A stretch of DNA of 64,000 nucleotides from Microbaculum marinum (GCF_042646165.1 NZ_JBHRTC010000015.1), one strand, 5' to 3'; positions 33,537 to 43,375 are shown, numbered from the stretch's first letter. Program-made: numbers and translations. The notes: generated by a model not told the origin, from the sequence alone.

Positions 33537-35111
33537 ATGCGCCCGATACCTGAGCAACGTCGCATGAGGACGATCGGAGCCCCGCGGCTTTGCGCCTGCC
33601 TCGCGCTCGCGGTCGCGGTCGCGCTGGCGGGCTGCGCGGACAATGCGCTGAAGCTCGCACCACAGTCGCCGTCCAATCCGTGGGCACCTGCAGCGACCTC
33701 GGAATCGGCGTTGCTGCCGGCGAGGGCTCCGGACGCATCGCCCGGATCCGGCCAGGCCGATTTTTCCGTTCCGTCCAATCCGGCGGCGGCCCTGCTCGCG
33801 CCGCCGCCGCAGTTGGTGGAAGGCAGGACCTACGAGCTTCCTGCCCTTATCGACATCGCGGCGCGCAACAATCCGCAGACTCGCCTGGCCTGGGAGGAAG
33901 CCAGACAGGCGGCGCTTGCCGTCGGCATGACCGAAGCGACGTTTCTACCCACGATCACCGCGACCGTGATCGGCGGCGCCCAACAGGTCGAGACGCAACT
34001 GCCCGGCGGACCGGCGGGCAACGCCTCGTATACGTCGACAATTGACGGCGTGGTGCCGGCCCTGGTGTTGGAATGGCTGCTCTTCGACTTCGGCCAGAGG
34101 CGGGCCAACGTCGACGCCGCGCGCCACAATTCGTTTGCCGCAAACATCTCGTTCAACGGGATGCACCAGCAGGTCATCTACGACGTCGCCGTGGCCTACT
34201 ACCGTTACGGTGCCACTCTGGAGCAGGAGCGGGCCGCGCGGCAGGCCCTCGCCAACAGCCAGTTGATCGAGGATGCCGCCGACAGCCGATACGGGCGCGG
34301 CATCGGGACCAGCGTCGAGGTCGCCCAGGCGCGCCAGCAGGTCGCCCAATCCAATCTGCGGGTTGTCGAGGCACAGGGCGCGCGGCGCGATGCCTATCAG
34401 ACCCTGCTGGCCGCGATGGGCGTCTCGCCGATGACGAAGATCGGAATCGGCGACGTGGCCGCGCGAAAACTGCCGCGCTCCATCGGGGAGCCGACGGAAC
34501 AGCTGATCATGTCGGCGCTAGCCCGGCGTCCCGACGTGCTGGCGGCCTATTCCCGCATGAAGGCGACGGAGGCCGGTATCCGTGCCGCGGAAGCGGAGTT
34601 CCGACCGAAAGTCTACCTGAGCGGCATCGCTGCAAGTGATCAGGTCGGTTTCGCGGTCAGCGGATTCCCGGGGGTCGGGCAGCAATCGACATCCGCTGGC
34701 GTTCTCGTCGGAGTGGCGCTTCCGATCTATTCCGGCGGATTGCAGAGGGCACAGGTCGAGCAGGCGAAGTCCCTGTCGCGGTCGGCCGAGGCGACCTTCA
34801 CGCAGACCCAGGATGCCGCTGCGCGCGAGATCGTGATCGCGAGCGACACGTTGCGAACCGCTCTGGCGGCCTATGTGGCCGCGACCGAGCTGACGATTGC
34901 TGCGGAAGTGACCTATGACGCCGCCTTCCAGTCCTATCGATCCGGTGTCGGCACGATAACCGACGCGACGGCCGCCGATTCGGGATTGCTCGATGCCCGC
35001 CAGTCGTTGTCGGACGCCCATGCCGCCGCGCTCGTCGCTGCATCGACGCTCGCATTTGCGCTCGGCAATCTGACCTCGCAGGACGCTCCGAGCCGCACCT
35101 CCGGCCCCTGA
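33537..35111 (+). CDS. mdtP: TolC-family outer-membrane efflux lipoprotein (NodT/MdtP-like)
   Basis: 524 residues from ATG 33537, directly after the mdtO stop, or 515 from ATG 33564. A lipoprotein signal ends with ALAVAVALAGC, then two OEP repeats: YELPALIDIAARNNPQTRLAWEEAR ... and the second with LIMSALARRPDVLAAYSRMKATEAGIRAAE, which is a hallmark of the family, plus SAGVLVGVALPIYSGG. It forms the outer-membrane channel of the MdtNO pump. Last gene of the co-directional run; the next gene, mgtE, is convergent, 31 nt away. Confidence 0.92.
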   Translation: MRPIPEQRRMRTIGAPRLCACLALAVAVALAGCADNALKLAPQSPSNPWAPAATSESALLPARAPDASPGSGQADFSVPSNPAAALLAPPPQLVEGRTYELPALIDIAARNNPQTRLAWEEARQAALAVGMTEATFLPTITATVIGGAQQVETQLPGGPAGNASYTSTIDGVVPALVLEWLLFDFGQRRANVDAARHNSFAANISFNGMHQQVIYDVAVAYYRYGATLEQERAARQALANSQLIEDAADSRYGRGIGTSVEVAQARQQVAQSNLRVVEAQGARRDAYQTLLAAMGVSPMTKIGIGDVAARKLPRSIGEPTEQLIMSALARRPDVLAAYSRMKATEAGIRAAEAEFRPKVYLSGIAASDQVGFAVSGFPGVGQQSTSAGVLVGVALPIYSGGLQRAQVEQAKSLSRSAEATFTQTQDAAAREIVIASDTLRTALAAYVAATELTIAAEVTYDAAFQSYRSGVGTITDATAADSGLLDARQSLSDAHAAALVAASTLAFALGNLTSQDAPSRTSGP

Positions 35112-35142
35112 GGCGCCTGCTCGGGCCGGTGACCTGGTCTCT

Positions 35143-36183
35143 TCAGGGCACGGCTGCCGGCAAGCCGAGCAGGTGGCCGGTAATGATGAAGTAGAGGATC
35201 AGCCCACTCAGATCGACGATCGTGGTGAGCGCCGGACCGGAGATCACGGCGGGATCCTGGCGAGCAGCCACCGCTGCAAGCGGCAGCACCGCCCCGAGAA
35301 GCGTCGCCGTGATCACCTGGACGGCGAGCGCAAGCGCGATGGCGAAGCCGATTTCGCCGATTGTCAGCCCCAGCGGAACGTCCGCCGAGTTCGAGATCAG
35401 ATAGACCTTGAGGAAGGCGAAGACGAAGAGTGCCGCCGCCATCAGCAGTGATACGCGGGCTTCGCGCCAGAGCACCCGGGCTCCATCGCGAACCCCGACG
35501 TCGCCTATGGAAATCGCTCGGGTGACGAGGCTTGCCGACTGCGTCCCGACGTTGCCGCCCGTATCCGCCACCATCGGCATGTACAGAGCAAGGATGACGA
35601 GGGCGCTCAGCGCATCCTCATAGACGTGGACGACGTAACCGGATGCAAGGCCGGCAACGGCCAGACCGAGGATCCACGGCGCGCGGCGGAGAAAGTCGGT
35701 CCAGACGGTATAGTCGAGATAATCATCCCGCGCCTCGCCGAGGAGGCCCGCGAACTTGCCGGTGGATTCCTCCATTTCATGCAGCAGGAAGCGGCTGGCG
35801 ACGTCCGTGGTGACGAATCCGGCCACGTGGCCGCCCGTATCGAGGACGGGAGCGCCGCCGTGCCCGGATTCGACAATACTCCTGGCCGCGACCCGTGCGT
35901 CGTCGGTGTCGCGCAACGTCAGCACCGGCTGAGTGACCACATCCGCGAGCGGCGTCGCAGCCGGCACGACTAGGCAGTCGCGCAGCGATACCAATCCGGC
36001 AAACCGGCCGTCCTCGGCAACGACACACGCATGGTAGAGGCCCCGGGCGGTGTCTTGCGCCGCCAGCCGGGCGATCGCCTCACCGCAACTCAGTCCGGCG
36101 GACAGGAGCACGACATCGGTCGCCATGAGATCCGTCACCGGCTCGCTCGACGGGCCGTCGGAACGCGTCGGACTATCAGGCAT
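35143..36183 (-). CDS. mgtE: MgtE-type magnesium transporter, short form without N-domain
   Basis: 346 residues. Two CBS motifs (about 15-135: VTDLMATDVVLL ... VTQPVLTLRDTDDARVAARSI ... GAPVLDTGGHVAGFVTTDVA) and a plug helix precede five membrane helices with the family signature MPMVADTGGNVGTQSASLVTRAI, whose acidic residue lines the Mg2+ pore. The ~130-residue superhelical N-domain of standard MgtE (about 450 aa) is absent, so Mg2+ gating would rest on the CBS pair alone. Start taken at ATG 36183, with AAGGA upstream; GTG 36186 is the alternative. mgtE is also found near gad genes in Brucella relatives. Confidence 0.9.
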   Translation of the reverse strand: MPDSPTRSDGPSSEPVTDLMATDVVLLSAGLSCGEAIARLAAQDTARGLYHACVVAEDGRFAGLVSLRDCLVVPAATPLADVVTQPVLTLRDTDDARVAARSIVESGHGGAPVLDTGGHVAGFVTTDVASRFLLHEMEESTGKFAGLLGEARDDYLDYTVWTDFLRRAPWILGLAVAGLASGYVVHVYEDALSALVILALYMPMVADTGGNVGTQSASLVTRAISIGDVGVRDGARVLWREARVSLLMAAALFVFAFLKVYLISNSADVPLGLTIGEIGFAIALALAVQVITATLLGAVLPLAAVAARQDPAVISGPALTTIVDLSGLILYFIITGHLLGLPAAVP

Positions 36184-36541
36184 CACGATCCTTCCGAAGG
36201 GGCAAGATATTGTCCGGCTCCCCTACATGAAAAATTCTCGATATTCACGCCTGAATGCCAATTTATGTGCGCGTTCATGGGCAGGATCGCCCAATACCCA
36301 ACAAGGCGCTCGCTCTACTTCAGGTTTGTCTCAACTGTCGAAGTCGAGCAGGCCACCCCATCGGGAGGGGTCGGCGTACTGGGCCGAGGCGCTGCCGCCG
36401 CAATCATTTCAAGCTTGAACCATCCCCAATATCGATTAACGTTCGTTTTTGCGCCGAGCGAGGGTCACTTCGTTGCGGACGCTAAAGGATAAGCGGCCGG
36501 GCACAGGCCCAGGCCGGATGACAGAGGGACAGGAGTTCAGC
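36184..36541. other. Intergenic region between divergent mgtE and Liv importer
   Basis: 358 bp with no supported gene. The mgtE-proximal half is richer in A+T. The only clear signal is the ribosome-binding site AGGAG (36530s) serving the binding-protein gene. No regulatory dyad, riboswitch or M-box-like structure could be identified by eye. Confidence 0.5.
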
Positions 36542-37708
36542 ATGAAGAAATGGACGCTCAGCCTGGTCGGTGTCCTGTCGGCCCTCGCCGTCTCGGCGGC
36601 GCAGGCCGACGACAAGCCGGTCTTCGGGCTGGTCATGTCGTTCAGCGGCTGGTTCCAGCCGATCGACGCCGACACCATCGCCGGGGCGAAGCTGGCGGTC
36701 GAGGACATCAACGCGGCCGGGGGCGTGCTCGGCCAGCCGATCGAAATCGTCGAGTTCGACAACAAGTCGGAGCCGGCGCTCGGCGCCGACGGGGCGATCG
36801 AGGTGATCGACAAGGAGGCCAAGGCGATCCTGTTTCCGAGCGACTTCGACTTCGGCGCCCCCGGCGCCTTCGTCGCCCAGCAGAACAACGTGATCGCCTT
36901 TTCCGCGGCTTCCGACCCGAAGTTCGGGGTGAAGGGCATCGGCCCGCTGGCCTATTCGGTGTCCAACGCGGGGCAGGCTCAGGGCGCGCTGATGGCCGAA
37001 TGGGCCTACAACGACAAGGGCTGGCGGACCGCATACGTGCTGCTCGACAACACGATCTCCTATACGAAGTCGCTGTGCGGGAGCTTCGCCGAGCGCTGGA
37101 AGGAACTTGCCGGCGACGACGGTCTGGTCGGCGAGGACACGTTCCTCAACAGCGATCCCTCCGTCGCCGCGCAGGTCACGCGCATCACCAGCCTGTCCGA
37201 GCAGCCGGACATCGTCTTCCTGTGTTCCTACGCGCCCGGCGGCCCGAGCGCGATCCGGCAGATGCGCGCCGCCGGCATCGAATCGGCCATCTTGACCGGG
37301 GAGTCGATGGACGGCGACTACTGGATCGGCAGCGTGCCGGATCTCAGCAACTTCTACGTCGTGAACTACGGCTCCAAGTACGGCGACGACCCGGATCCGG
37401 AGGTCAACGCCTTCTTCGAACGCTTCGAGAAGAAGTACGGCAAGCCCGCCGACGTTTCCTACGGCCTGCGCGGCTACTCTGCGGTCCAGGCCTGGGCGAA
37501 GGCGGCCAACGAGGCCGGCTCGCTGGACGGCGACAAGGTCGCAGCCGTTCTCGACACCTTCAAGGACGAGCCGCTGGTGATCGGTCCGACGACCTTCACA
37601 CAGGAATTGCATATTGCAACGACGCGGCCGATGGCCATCATCGGCGTCGACGACGGAAAGTTCAGCGCGCAAGGCCGATACGCGGTCGAGGAGGTGCCGA
37701 ACTTCTGA
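36542..37708 (+). CDS. Branched-chain amino acid/amide-type ABC transporter binding protein
   Basis: 388 residues, HAAT family (type I periplasmic fold). Signal peptide KKWTLSLVGVLSALAVSAAQA, then KPVFGLVMSFSGWFQPIDAD and the sequence of ligand-binding loops typical of LivK-like proteins (AGAKLAVEDINAAGGVLGQP, IDKEAKAILFPSDFDFG). It delivers its ligand to the LivGFHM complex encoded downstream. The ligand need not be a branched-chain amino acid: amides, aromatic acids and short-chain compounds use the same family. ATG 36542 has AGGAG 8 nt upstream. Confidence 0.9.
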   Translation: MKKWTLSLVGVLSALAVSAAQADDKPVFGLVMSFSGWFQPIDADTIAGAKLAVEDINAAGGVLGQPIEIVEFDNKSEPALGADGAIEVIDKEAKAILFPSDFDFGAPGAFVAQQNNVIAFSAASDPKFGVKGIGPLAYSVSNAGQAQGALMAEWAYNDKGWRTAYVLLDNTISYTKSLCGSFAERWKELAGDDGLVGEDTFLNSDPSVAAQVTRITSLSEQPDIVFLCSYAPGGPSAIRQMRAAGIESAILTGESMDGDYWIGSVPDLSNFYVVNYGSKYGDDPDPEVNAFFERFEKKYGKPADVSYGLRGYSAVQAWAKAANEAGSLDGDKVAAVLDTFKDEPLVIGPTTFTQELHIATTRPMAIIGVDDGKFSAQGRYAVEEVPNF

Positions 37709-37742
37709 TCGACGTACAGTCGCCGCACCGGATGGACAGCTT

Positions 37743-38461
37743 GTGGACCTCAATGCGGATTCCATAACCGTCCGGTTCGGCGGCCTGGTTGCGACCGACG
37801 GCGTGACGATCCGCGTCAGGCCGCGCCAGATCGTCGGCCTGATCGGGCCGAACGGGGCCGGCAAGACGACGCTCGTCAACGTTCTGTCCGGGTTTCAGCG
37901 CCCGAGCGCCGGGAGGGTCCGGCTGGGCGAGGAGGACCTGACCGGGCGCGCGCGTGACGGCTTTGCCAGATCCGGTATCGTGCGCACGTTCCAGGCGGTC
38001 CGCCTGTTCAGATCGATGACGGTCAGCGAAAACGTCGAGGTGGGCTACGTCAGCCGCGGCATCGCTCGTGGCGCGGCGCGCCGGAAGGCGAGGGAGCTCC
38101 TGGCAGAGTTCGACCTCGCCGACAAGGCCGACCTGCCGGCGACGGGCCTGAGCTACGGCCAGGAACGCCGCGCCGGTTTGGCCAGGGCACTGGCGATGGA
38201 GCCGCGCCATCTCCTGCTGGACGAACCCGCCGCCGGCGTCGCACCGGCCGAGGCTGACGAACTCGCGGCGACCATTCGCGGCATCCGCGACAGGTACGGA
38301 TGCGGCGTGCTCGTCATCGAACACAACATGGCGCTTGTGATGAGCCTCTGCGACCATATCCATGTTCTCGACACCGGCAGGACGATCGCTGCGGGTACGC
38401 CGGACGCCATCAGGGCCGACGAGACGGTGCGCTCTGCCTACCTGGGAGCGAGTGCCGCACG

Positions 38462-38465
<4 letters not shown>
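37743..38465 (+). CDS. livG: Liv-type ABC transporter ATPase (LivG-like)
   Basis: 240 residues from GTG 37743. Walker A GPNGAGKTTLV, Q-loop FQAVRLFRSMTV, signature LSYGQERR (Gly-to-Tyr in the usual LSGGQ, common in LivG), Walker B LLLDEPAAG and H-loop VIEHNM are all present. Energises import with LivF. It follows the binding-protein gene by 34 nt and overlaps livF by 4 nt (ATGA). Confidence 0.93.
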
Positions 38466-39234
<769 letters not shown>

Positions 39235-39235
<1 letters not shown>

Positions 39236-40119
39236 TGGACCGGCTCGTCCAGACACTGGTCGACGCGGTCAGCGTCGGCGGACTCTACGCCCTGACGGCG
39301 CTCGGCATCGGGCTGATCTTCGGCGTCATGCGGCTGATCAATTTCGCCCACGGCGAACTGATCATGATCGCCGGGTATGCCGTCCTGCTGATGTTCGACA
39401 TGCCGGTGGGGCTGGTCGTTATCGGAGCGCTTGCGGCTTCGGTGCTGCTGGCGCTTGCGATCGAGCGCGCCGCCTTCCGTCCCATCCGGACCGCGGATCC
39501 GCCGACGCTGCTGATCTCGTCCTTCGCCGTGAGCTTCTTCCTGCAGAAGACGATGATCCTGTTCGTCGGCTCGCGGCCGAAGGGGGTCGACTTCCTTCCG
39601 GACCTCGCCCGGCAGGTCGAGATTGCCGGGATACGGCTGCAACTGCTGCAGATCGTCACGATCGTCGTCAGCGCGATCCTCCTGGTCGGCCTGAGCTGGT
39701 TCCTCAGGACGACGCGTCTCGGTCTCGAGATGCGCGCCGCAGCCGAGAACTTCGCAATGGCGCAGGTGTTGGGAGTGCGGGCCAATCGGGTGATCGCCAC
39801 CGCCTTCGCCATCAGCGCGGTGCTGGCCGCGGTCGTGGCCTGCCTGTTCGTGGCGCAGACCGGCCTGGTTCAGCCGCGCATGGGCCTGCAACTCGTCGTC
39901 ATCGCGTTCGTCGGCACCGTGATCGGCGGGCTCGGCAGCCTGCCCGGTGCGGCGCTCGGCGGATTTCTGGTGGGCGCGACCACGATCCTCCTGCAAACCC
40001 TGCTGCCGCCCGACCTTCGGGTGTTCCGGGAAGCCTTCGTATTCGTTGCCGTCGCGCTCGTCCTGCTGCTCCGGCCGCAGGGCATAATTCCCGCGCGCGG
40101 CCTGAAGGAGCGGATCTGA
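39235..40119 (+). CDS. livH: Liv-type ABC transporter permease (LivH-like)
   Basis: 294 residues with about eight helices; SVGGLYALTALGIGLIFGVMRLINFAHGEL at the start and the cytosolic loop LEMRAAAENFAMAQVLGVRANRVI (EAA-like) are typical of LivH. Forms the pore with LivM. Confidence 0.95.
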
Positions 40120-41132
40120 TGGCCGGGGCACAGGTGCTGCGCCGGCTCTGGCCGTTGGTCTGCCTGATCGTGCTGGTGGTCGCCATCGGCGTCGCGGCGG
40201 ACCTTGCGCCGACGGTCCTGCAGCGCCGCATCACCCAGGCGCTGATCTATCTGGTGGCGGTGGTCGGACTCTACGTGTTCGTCGGAAATTCGGGGGTGCT
40301 GGCCTTCGGCAACGTCGCCTTCATGGCGGTCGGTGCCTATGTCTCGGCGCTCCTGACGATGTCGGCAGCGGCGAAGGGCGTCTTCCTCCCCGACCTCCCG
40401 CTCTGGCTCCGATCGGCGGAGTGGGCGCCGTTCGCGGCGGCACTGGCCGGGGGCGCGGCTGCCGCGGTGCTCGCCTTCGTGGTCGGTCTGCCGCTGATGC
40501 GCCTGTCGGGGATCTCGGCGAGCATCGCCACCTTCGCGATCCTGGTCGTGACCTACGTGGTGATCGGCAACTGGTCTTCCGTCACCGGCGGCCAGAACTC
40601 CCTGATGGGACTGCCCATCCATGTCGGCCCGTGGACCGCGACTATTGGAGCGCTGTTTGCGATCGTCGTCGCCTTCACCTACCAGGAATCGCGTTCGGCG
40701 CTACTGTTGAGGGCATCGCGCGAAGACGAGGCGGCGGCGGCGGCCTCAGGCGTCAACATGGTCCGGCACCGCATCGGCGCGTTCGTGGTCAGCGCCTTCC
40801 TGTCGGGGATTTCGGGGGTGCTGCTCGCCCATTTTCTCGGAACGGTACGGGTCGAGACGTTCTACCTCGACCTGACCTTCCTGATCGTCGCGATGCTGGT
40901 GATCGGCGGCATGGGCAGCCTGACGGGCGCGGTGGCCGGCGCGATCGTCATTTCCGGACTGACGGAACTCCTTCGGCAGGCCGAGGTGGGTGTCACCGTC
41001 GGGACCACGACGTTCGCCGCCCCCGGCGGTCTGGGCGACGTGGTGCTGGCCCTGCTGATGCTGCTGATCATCCTGTTCCGGCCGAAGGGCATTGCCGGCG
41101 GAAAGGAGATCGGCTGGCCGTTCGGCCGATAG
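40119..41132 (+). CDS. livM: Liv-type ABC transporter permease (LivM-like)
   Basis: 337 residues with about nine helices. The central FVGNSGVLAFGNVAFMAVGAY and the coupling loop ALLLRASREDEAAAAASGVN identify LivM. In many such clusters the permeases come before the ATPases; here the order is binding protein, two ATPases, two permeases. The next gene is convergent, 30 nt away. Confidence 0.95.
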   Translation: MAGAQVLRRLWPLVCLIVLVVAIGVAADLAPTVLQRRITQALIYLVAVVGLYVFVGNSGVLAFGNVAFMAVGAYVSALLTMSAAAKGVFLPDLPLWLRSAEWAPFAAALAGGAAAAVLAFVVGLPLMRLSGISASIATFAILVVTYVVIGNWSSVTGGQNSLMGLPIHVGPWTATIGALFAIVVAFTYQESRSALLLRASREDEAAAAASGVNMVRHRIGAFVVSAFLSGISGVLLAHFLGTVRVETFYLDLTFLIVAMLVIGGMGSLTGAVAGAIVISGLTELLRQAEVGVTVGTTTFAAPGGLGDVVLALLMLLIILFRPKGIAGGKEIGWPFGR

Positions 41133-41162
41133 CGTCCGCGCGGGCGACCTTTGCGATCGGCC

Positions 41163-42065
41163 TCAGGACACCGTCGCGTAGTAGCGGATCGCGAAGTCGA
41201 TCCATTCCGGTGCGTCCCAATCGGGATGCTCGGAGCGGATGACCGGCGCAAGCTCTCTGACGATCGTGTCGGCGTCCTTGCCCGCCTTGCGCTCGGCGCC
41301 GACCCGGGCCGCCAGATCGACCATGTAGCCGCGCACGGCCGAAAGTATGCTCGGGCCGCCGATATCGCCGTGACCCGGCACGACGATGGCGGGATCGAGG
41401 GCCTCCAGTTCGGACAGGATCTCGACCCAGCGCGCCGCGTCCAGATCCGCGTCTTCGGGAGGAAACCACGGGAAGATCGGAAAGATCCGCTCTTCGGCCA
41501 GGTCGCCGGTGAAGAGGACGCGCTCCGCGGGAAGCCAGACGATCTGGTCGCCCTTGGTGTGGGCGAGCCCCCAGGTGCGAAATTCGACCGTCCGGCCGCC
41601 CAGATCGAGTTCGGCGGAACGGCCCTCGTAGACCCGGTCCGGCATCACGATCTCGGTCCCTTCGAGTGCCTCTGCGACGGCGGGGCCGAAGGTCTTGAAC
41701 ATGCCGAGATACGGCGCGCCCTTCTGCGCAAGTTCGTCCCGCTGGGCGGCGTTGTAGAAGATCTCGGCCTCTCCTCTGAACGCCTGGGCGCCGTATCCGT
41801 GCTCAGGGTGGAAGTGGGTCAGCGTCAGGATCAGTCGCCGGTCGCCCGCCACCCTGCGCGCCGCCTCGAGAACCTTCGCGCCGTTCGCCGGTCCCATCCC
41901 GGTGTCGACGACGAGCACCGCCTCGGAGCCGGCGACGATCCCGATATTCGGCACCAGCGGCACGCGTTTGTCGTCGATGATCCAGACGCCCGCAGCGATC
42001 TCCTTCAGGCCTGTCGGATCGACGGTCGGCGGGGGCGGGCCCTGCATATCGGCTGCATCGGTCAT
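41163..42065 (-). CDS. MBL-fold metallo-hydrolase
   Basis: 300 residues, metallo-beta-lactamase fold. The metal motif is HFHPEHG: the Asp of H-x-H-x-D-H is replaced by Glu. Further ligands are in GLAHTKGD (His), FTGDLAEE (Asp) and VPGHGDI (His). NIGIVAGSEAVLVVDTGMG is the typical second strand. No signal peptide. Genes of this type near Liv transporters are often catabolic hydrolases, but the substrate is unknown. The gene is divergent from an isochorismatase-fold gene, sharing a 92-bp control region with a perfect dyad. Confidence 0.85.
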   Translation of the reverse strand: MTDAADMQGPPPPTVDPTGLKEIAAGVWIIDDKRVPLVPNIGIVAGSEAVLVVDTGMGPANGAKVLEAARRVAGDRRLILTLTHFHPEHGYGAQAFRGEAEIFYNAAQRDELAQKGAPYLGMFKTFGPAVAEALEGTEIVMPDRVYEGRSAELDLGGRTVEFRTWGLAHTKGDQIVWLPAERVLFTGDLAEERIFPIFPWFPPEDADLDAARWVEILSELEALDPAIVVPGHGDIGGPSILSAVRGYMVDLAARVGAERKAGKDADTIVRELAPVIRSEHPDWDAPEWIDFAIRYYATVS

Positions 42066-42093
42066 TGTGGCGGTCTGCTCCGTTCTGGTTCAC

Positions 42094-42107
42094 ATTGCAT
42101 GTGCAAT
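42094..42107. promoter_or_regulatory. Candidate operator, dyad ATTGCA-TG-TGCAAT
   Basis: A perfect 6-bp inverted repeat with a 2-bp spacer, flanked by CAC and GTG, placed in the 92-bp divergent region between the MBL-hydrolase and isochorismatase-fold genes. Size and symmetry suit a TetR-family dimer; the TetR gene at 42734-43375 is the nearest regulator. Confidence 0.5.
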
Positions 42108-42157
42108 CGTGTTTGCTTCAAGCTTAAAATGAATACCATACGTTTTTGGAGATTACG

Positions 42158-42733
42158 ATGCCCAGCGCGCTGATCGCATTGCACTATCAGAACGACATCT
42201 GCCATCCCGACGGGCGTATTCCGTTTTCCCTGGATCGTGACGGTCCGGAACCGGCCCGATTCCTCGAAGCAAGCCGCGGGCTGATCGATTCAGCGCGGGA
42301 AAAGGGCTGGTCGGTCGTCCATGTCCACATCGCGTTTGCGCCGGACTATTCCGACCTTCCGCGCAACTGCCGGCTGTTCAATGCGGTGGAGCAACTGGGT
42401 GCCGTCAAGCGTGGGTCCTGGGGTGCGGCGCCGATGAGGGGATTCGAGCCCCGCGAGGACGATGTCGTCCTCGTCCACAGCGGCAACAACGCGTTTCACG
42501 GCACGGGTCTCGACGAAATCCTCCGCGAGCGGGGCATCGACACGATCGTGGTGACAGGCCTTGCGACGCAGTTCTCGGTGGAGCACACCGTGCGGCACGC
42601 CACCGACCTCGGCTACCGGGTGACTGTCGTCCGCGACTGCTGCACATCCGGAAACGGTGCGGCGCACACGGCCTCGCTCGAGGTCATGTCGTACCTTGCG
42701 AGCATTACCGACAGCAGGACGATCGATCTGTAG
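42158..42733 (+). CDS. Isochorismatase-fold protein lacking the catalytic Cys and Lys
   Basis: 191 residues, complete Rossmann-like isochorismatase fold from LIALHYQNDICHPDG to the C-terminus. In active members an Asp, a Lys and a Cys form the triad. Here Asp13 is kept, the Lys position is His107 (LVHSGNNAFHGTGL) and the Cys position is Ser140 (GLATQFSVEHT). So it is either inactive, a binding/regulatory protein, or a hydrolase with changed chemistry. The start is ATG 42158, GGAG 6 nt upstream. Its TAG stop abuts the stop of the convergent TetR gene without a spacer. Fold is certain; function is not. Confidence 0.82.
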   Translation: MPSALIALHYQNDICHPDGRIPFSLDRDGPEPARFLEASRGLIDSAREKGWSVVHVHIAFAPDYSDLPRNCRLFNAVEQLGAVKRGSWGAAPMRGFEPREDDVVLVHSGNNAFHGTGLDEILRERGIDTIVVTGLATQFSVEHTVRHATDLGYRVTVVRDCCTSGNGAAHTASLEVMSYLASITDSRTIDL

Positions 42734-43375
42734 TCAGGCCGGTTTTTCTGGCCGCCCGGGGTCACCGGGAGGAGGCACTGCCGACAGCTTCGGCGCCGTA
42801 TCGCTGCCGAGGATCAGGTCGGTCATGGTGTCGATCGCGGTGCGCATCTTCTCGGCCCGTACTCCAAGATAGGAACGTACCGCGAAGCCGTCGAATGCCA
42901 TGAAGATCACGTGGGCCATCTGGGCATGATCGGTACGGTTGCGCCGGGACGGCGGCAGCGAGGCCCGCAGGATGCCTGCGACGCGGGACTCGCACCAGTC
43001 CAGCAGCTCTCCGCTGTAGCCGTCCGTGGGCGTTGCGGTGGAGACCGCCTGGATCAGGTTGTTGGCGAAGAAATTGCATTCGCTGGGGATATCGAGCCAG
43101 ATCACCTCGACGATCCGCCGCACCTTCGCGCGATATCCCGATACCTGCTCGATCTCCCGTTCGAGCCGGACGAGACGTTCCTTCAGCCAGGGCTCGTAGA
43201 CGCAATAGAACAGCTCGAGTTTCGAACCGAAATAGATGTAGATTCCCGAGGGGGCGACGCCCGCCACCCGGCCGATCTCTGCGATCGACGTGCGGGCGTA
43301 GCTCTTTTCCTCGAACAGCGTGAACGCCGCATCGAGGATCGCGTCACGCACTTCAGCTTTCTTGACCTGAACCAT
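42734..43375 (-). CDS. TetR/AcrR-family transcriptional regulator
   Basis: 213 residues: N-terminal HTH (RDAILDAAFTLFEEKSYARTSIAEIGRVAGVAPSGIYIYFGSK split around the recognition helix at about residues 30-50) followed by an all-helical ligand domain. The position between the isochorismatase-fold gene (convergent) and poxB (divergent, 316 bp away) suggests it controls one or both; the ATTGCA dyad at 42094 is a candidate site. Confidence 0.9.
   Translation of the reverse strand: MVQVKKAEVRDAILDAAFTLFEEKSYARTSIAEIGRVAGVAPSGIYIYFGSKLELFYCVYEPWLKERLVRLEREIEQVSGYRAKVRRIVEVIWLDIPSECNFFANNLIQAVSTATPTDGYSGELLDWCESRVAGILRASLPPSRRNRTDHAQMAHVIFMAFDGFAVRSYLGVRAEKMRTAIDTMTDLILGSDTAPKLSAVPPPGDPGRPEKPA

Noticed and set aside
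24230..36183. tRNA-Arg as attachment site of an integrated island
   Set aside because: No integrase and no repeat of the tRNA 3' end was seen at the far side of the block, and MliC and the block are not flanked by direct repeats.
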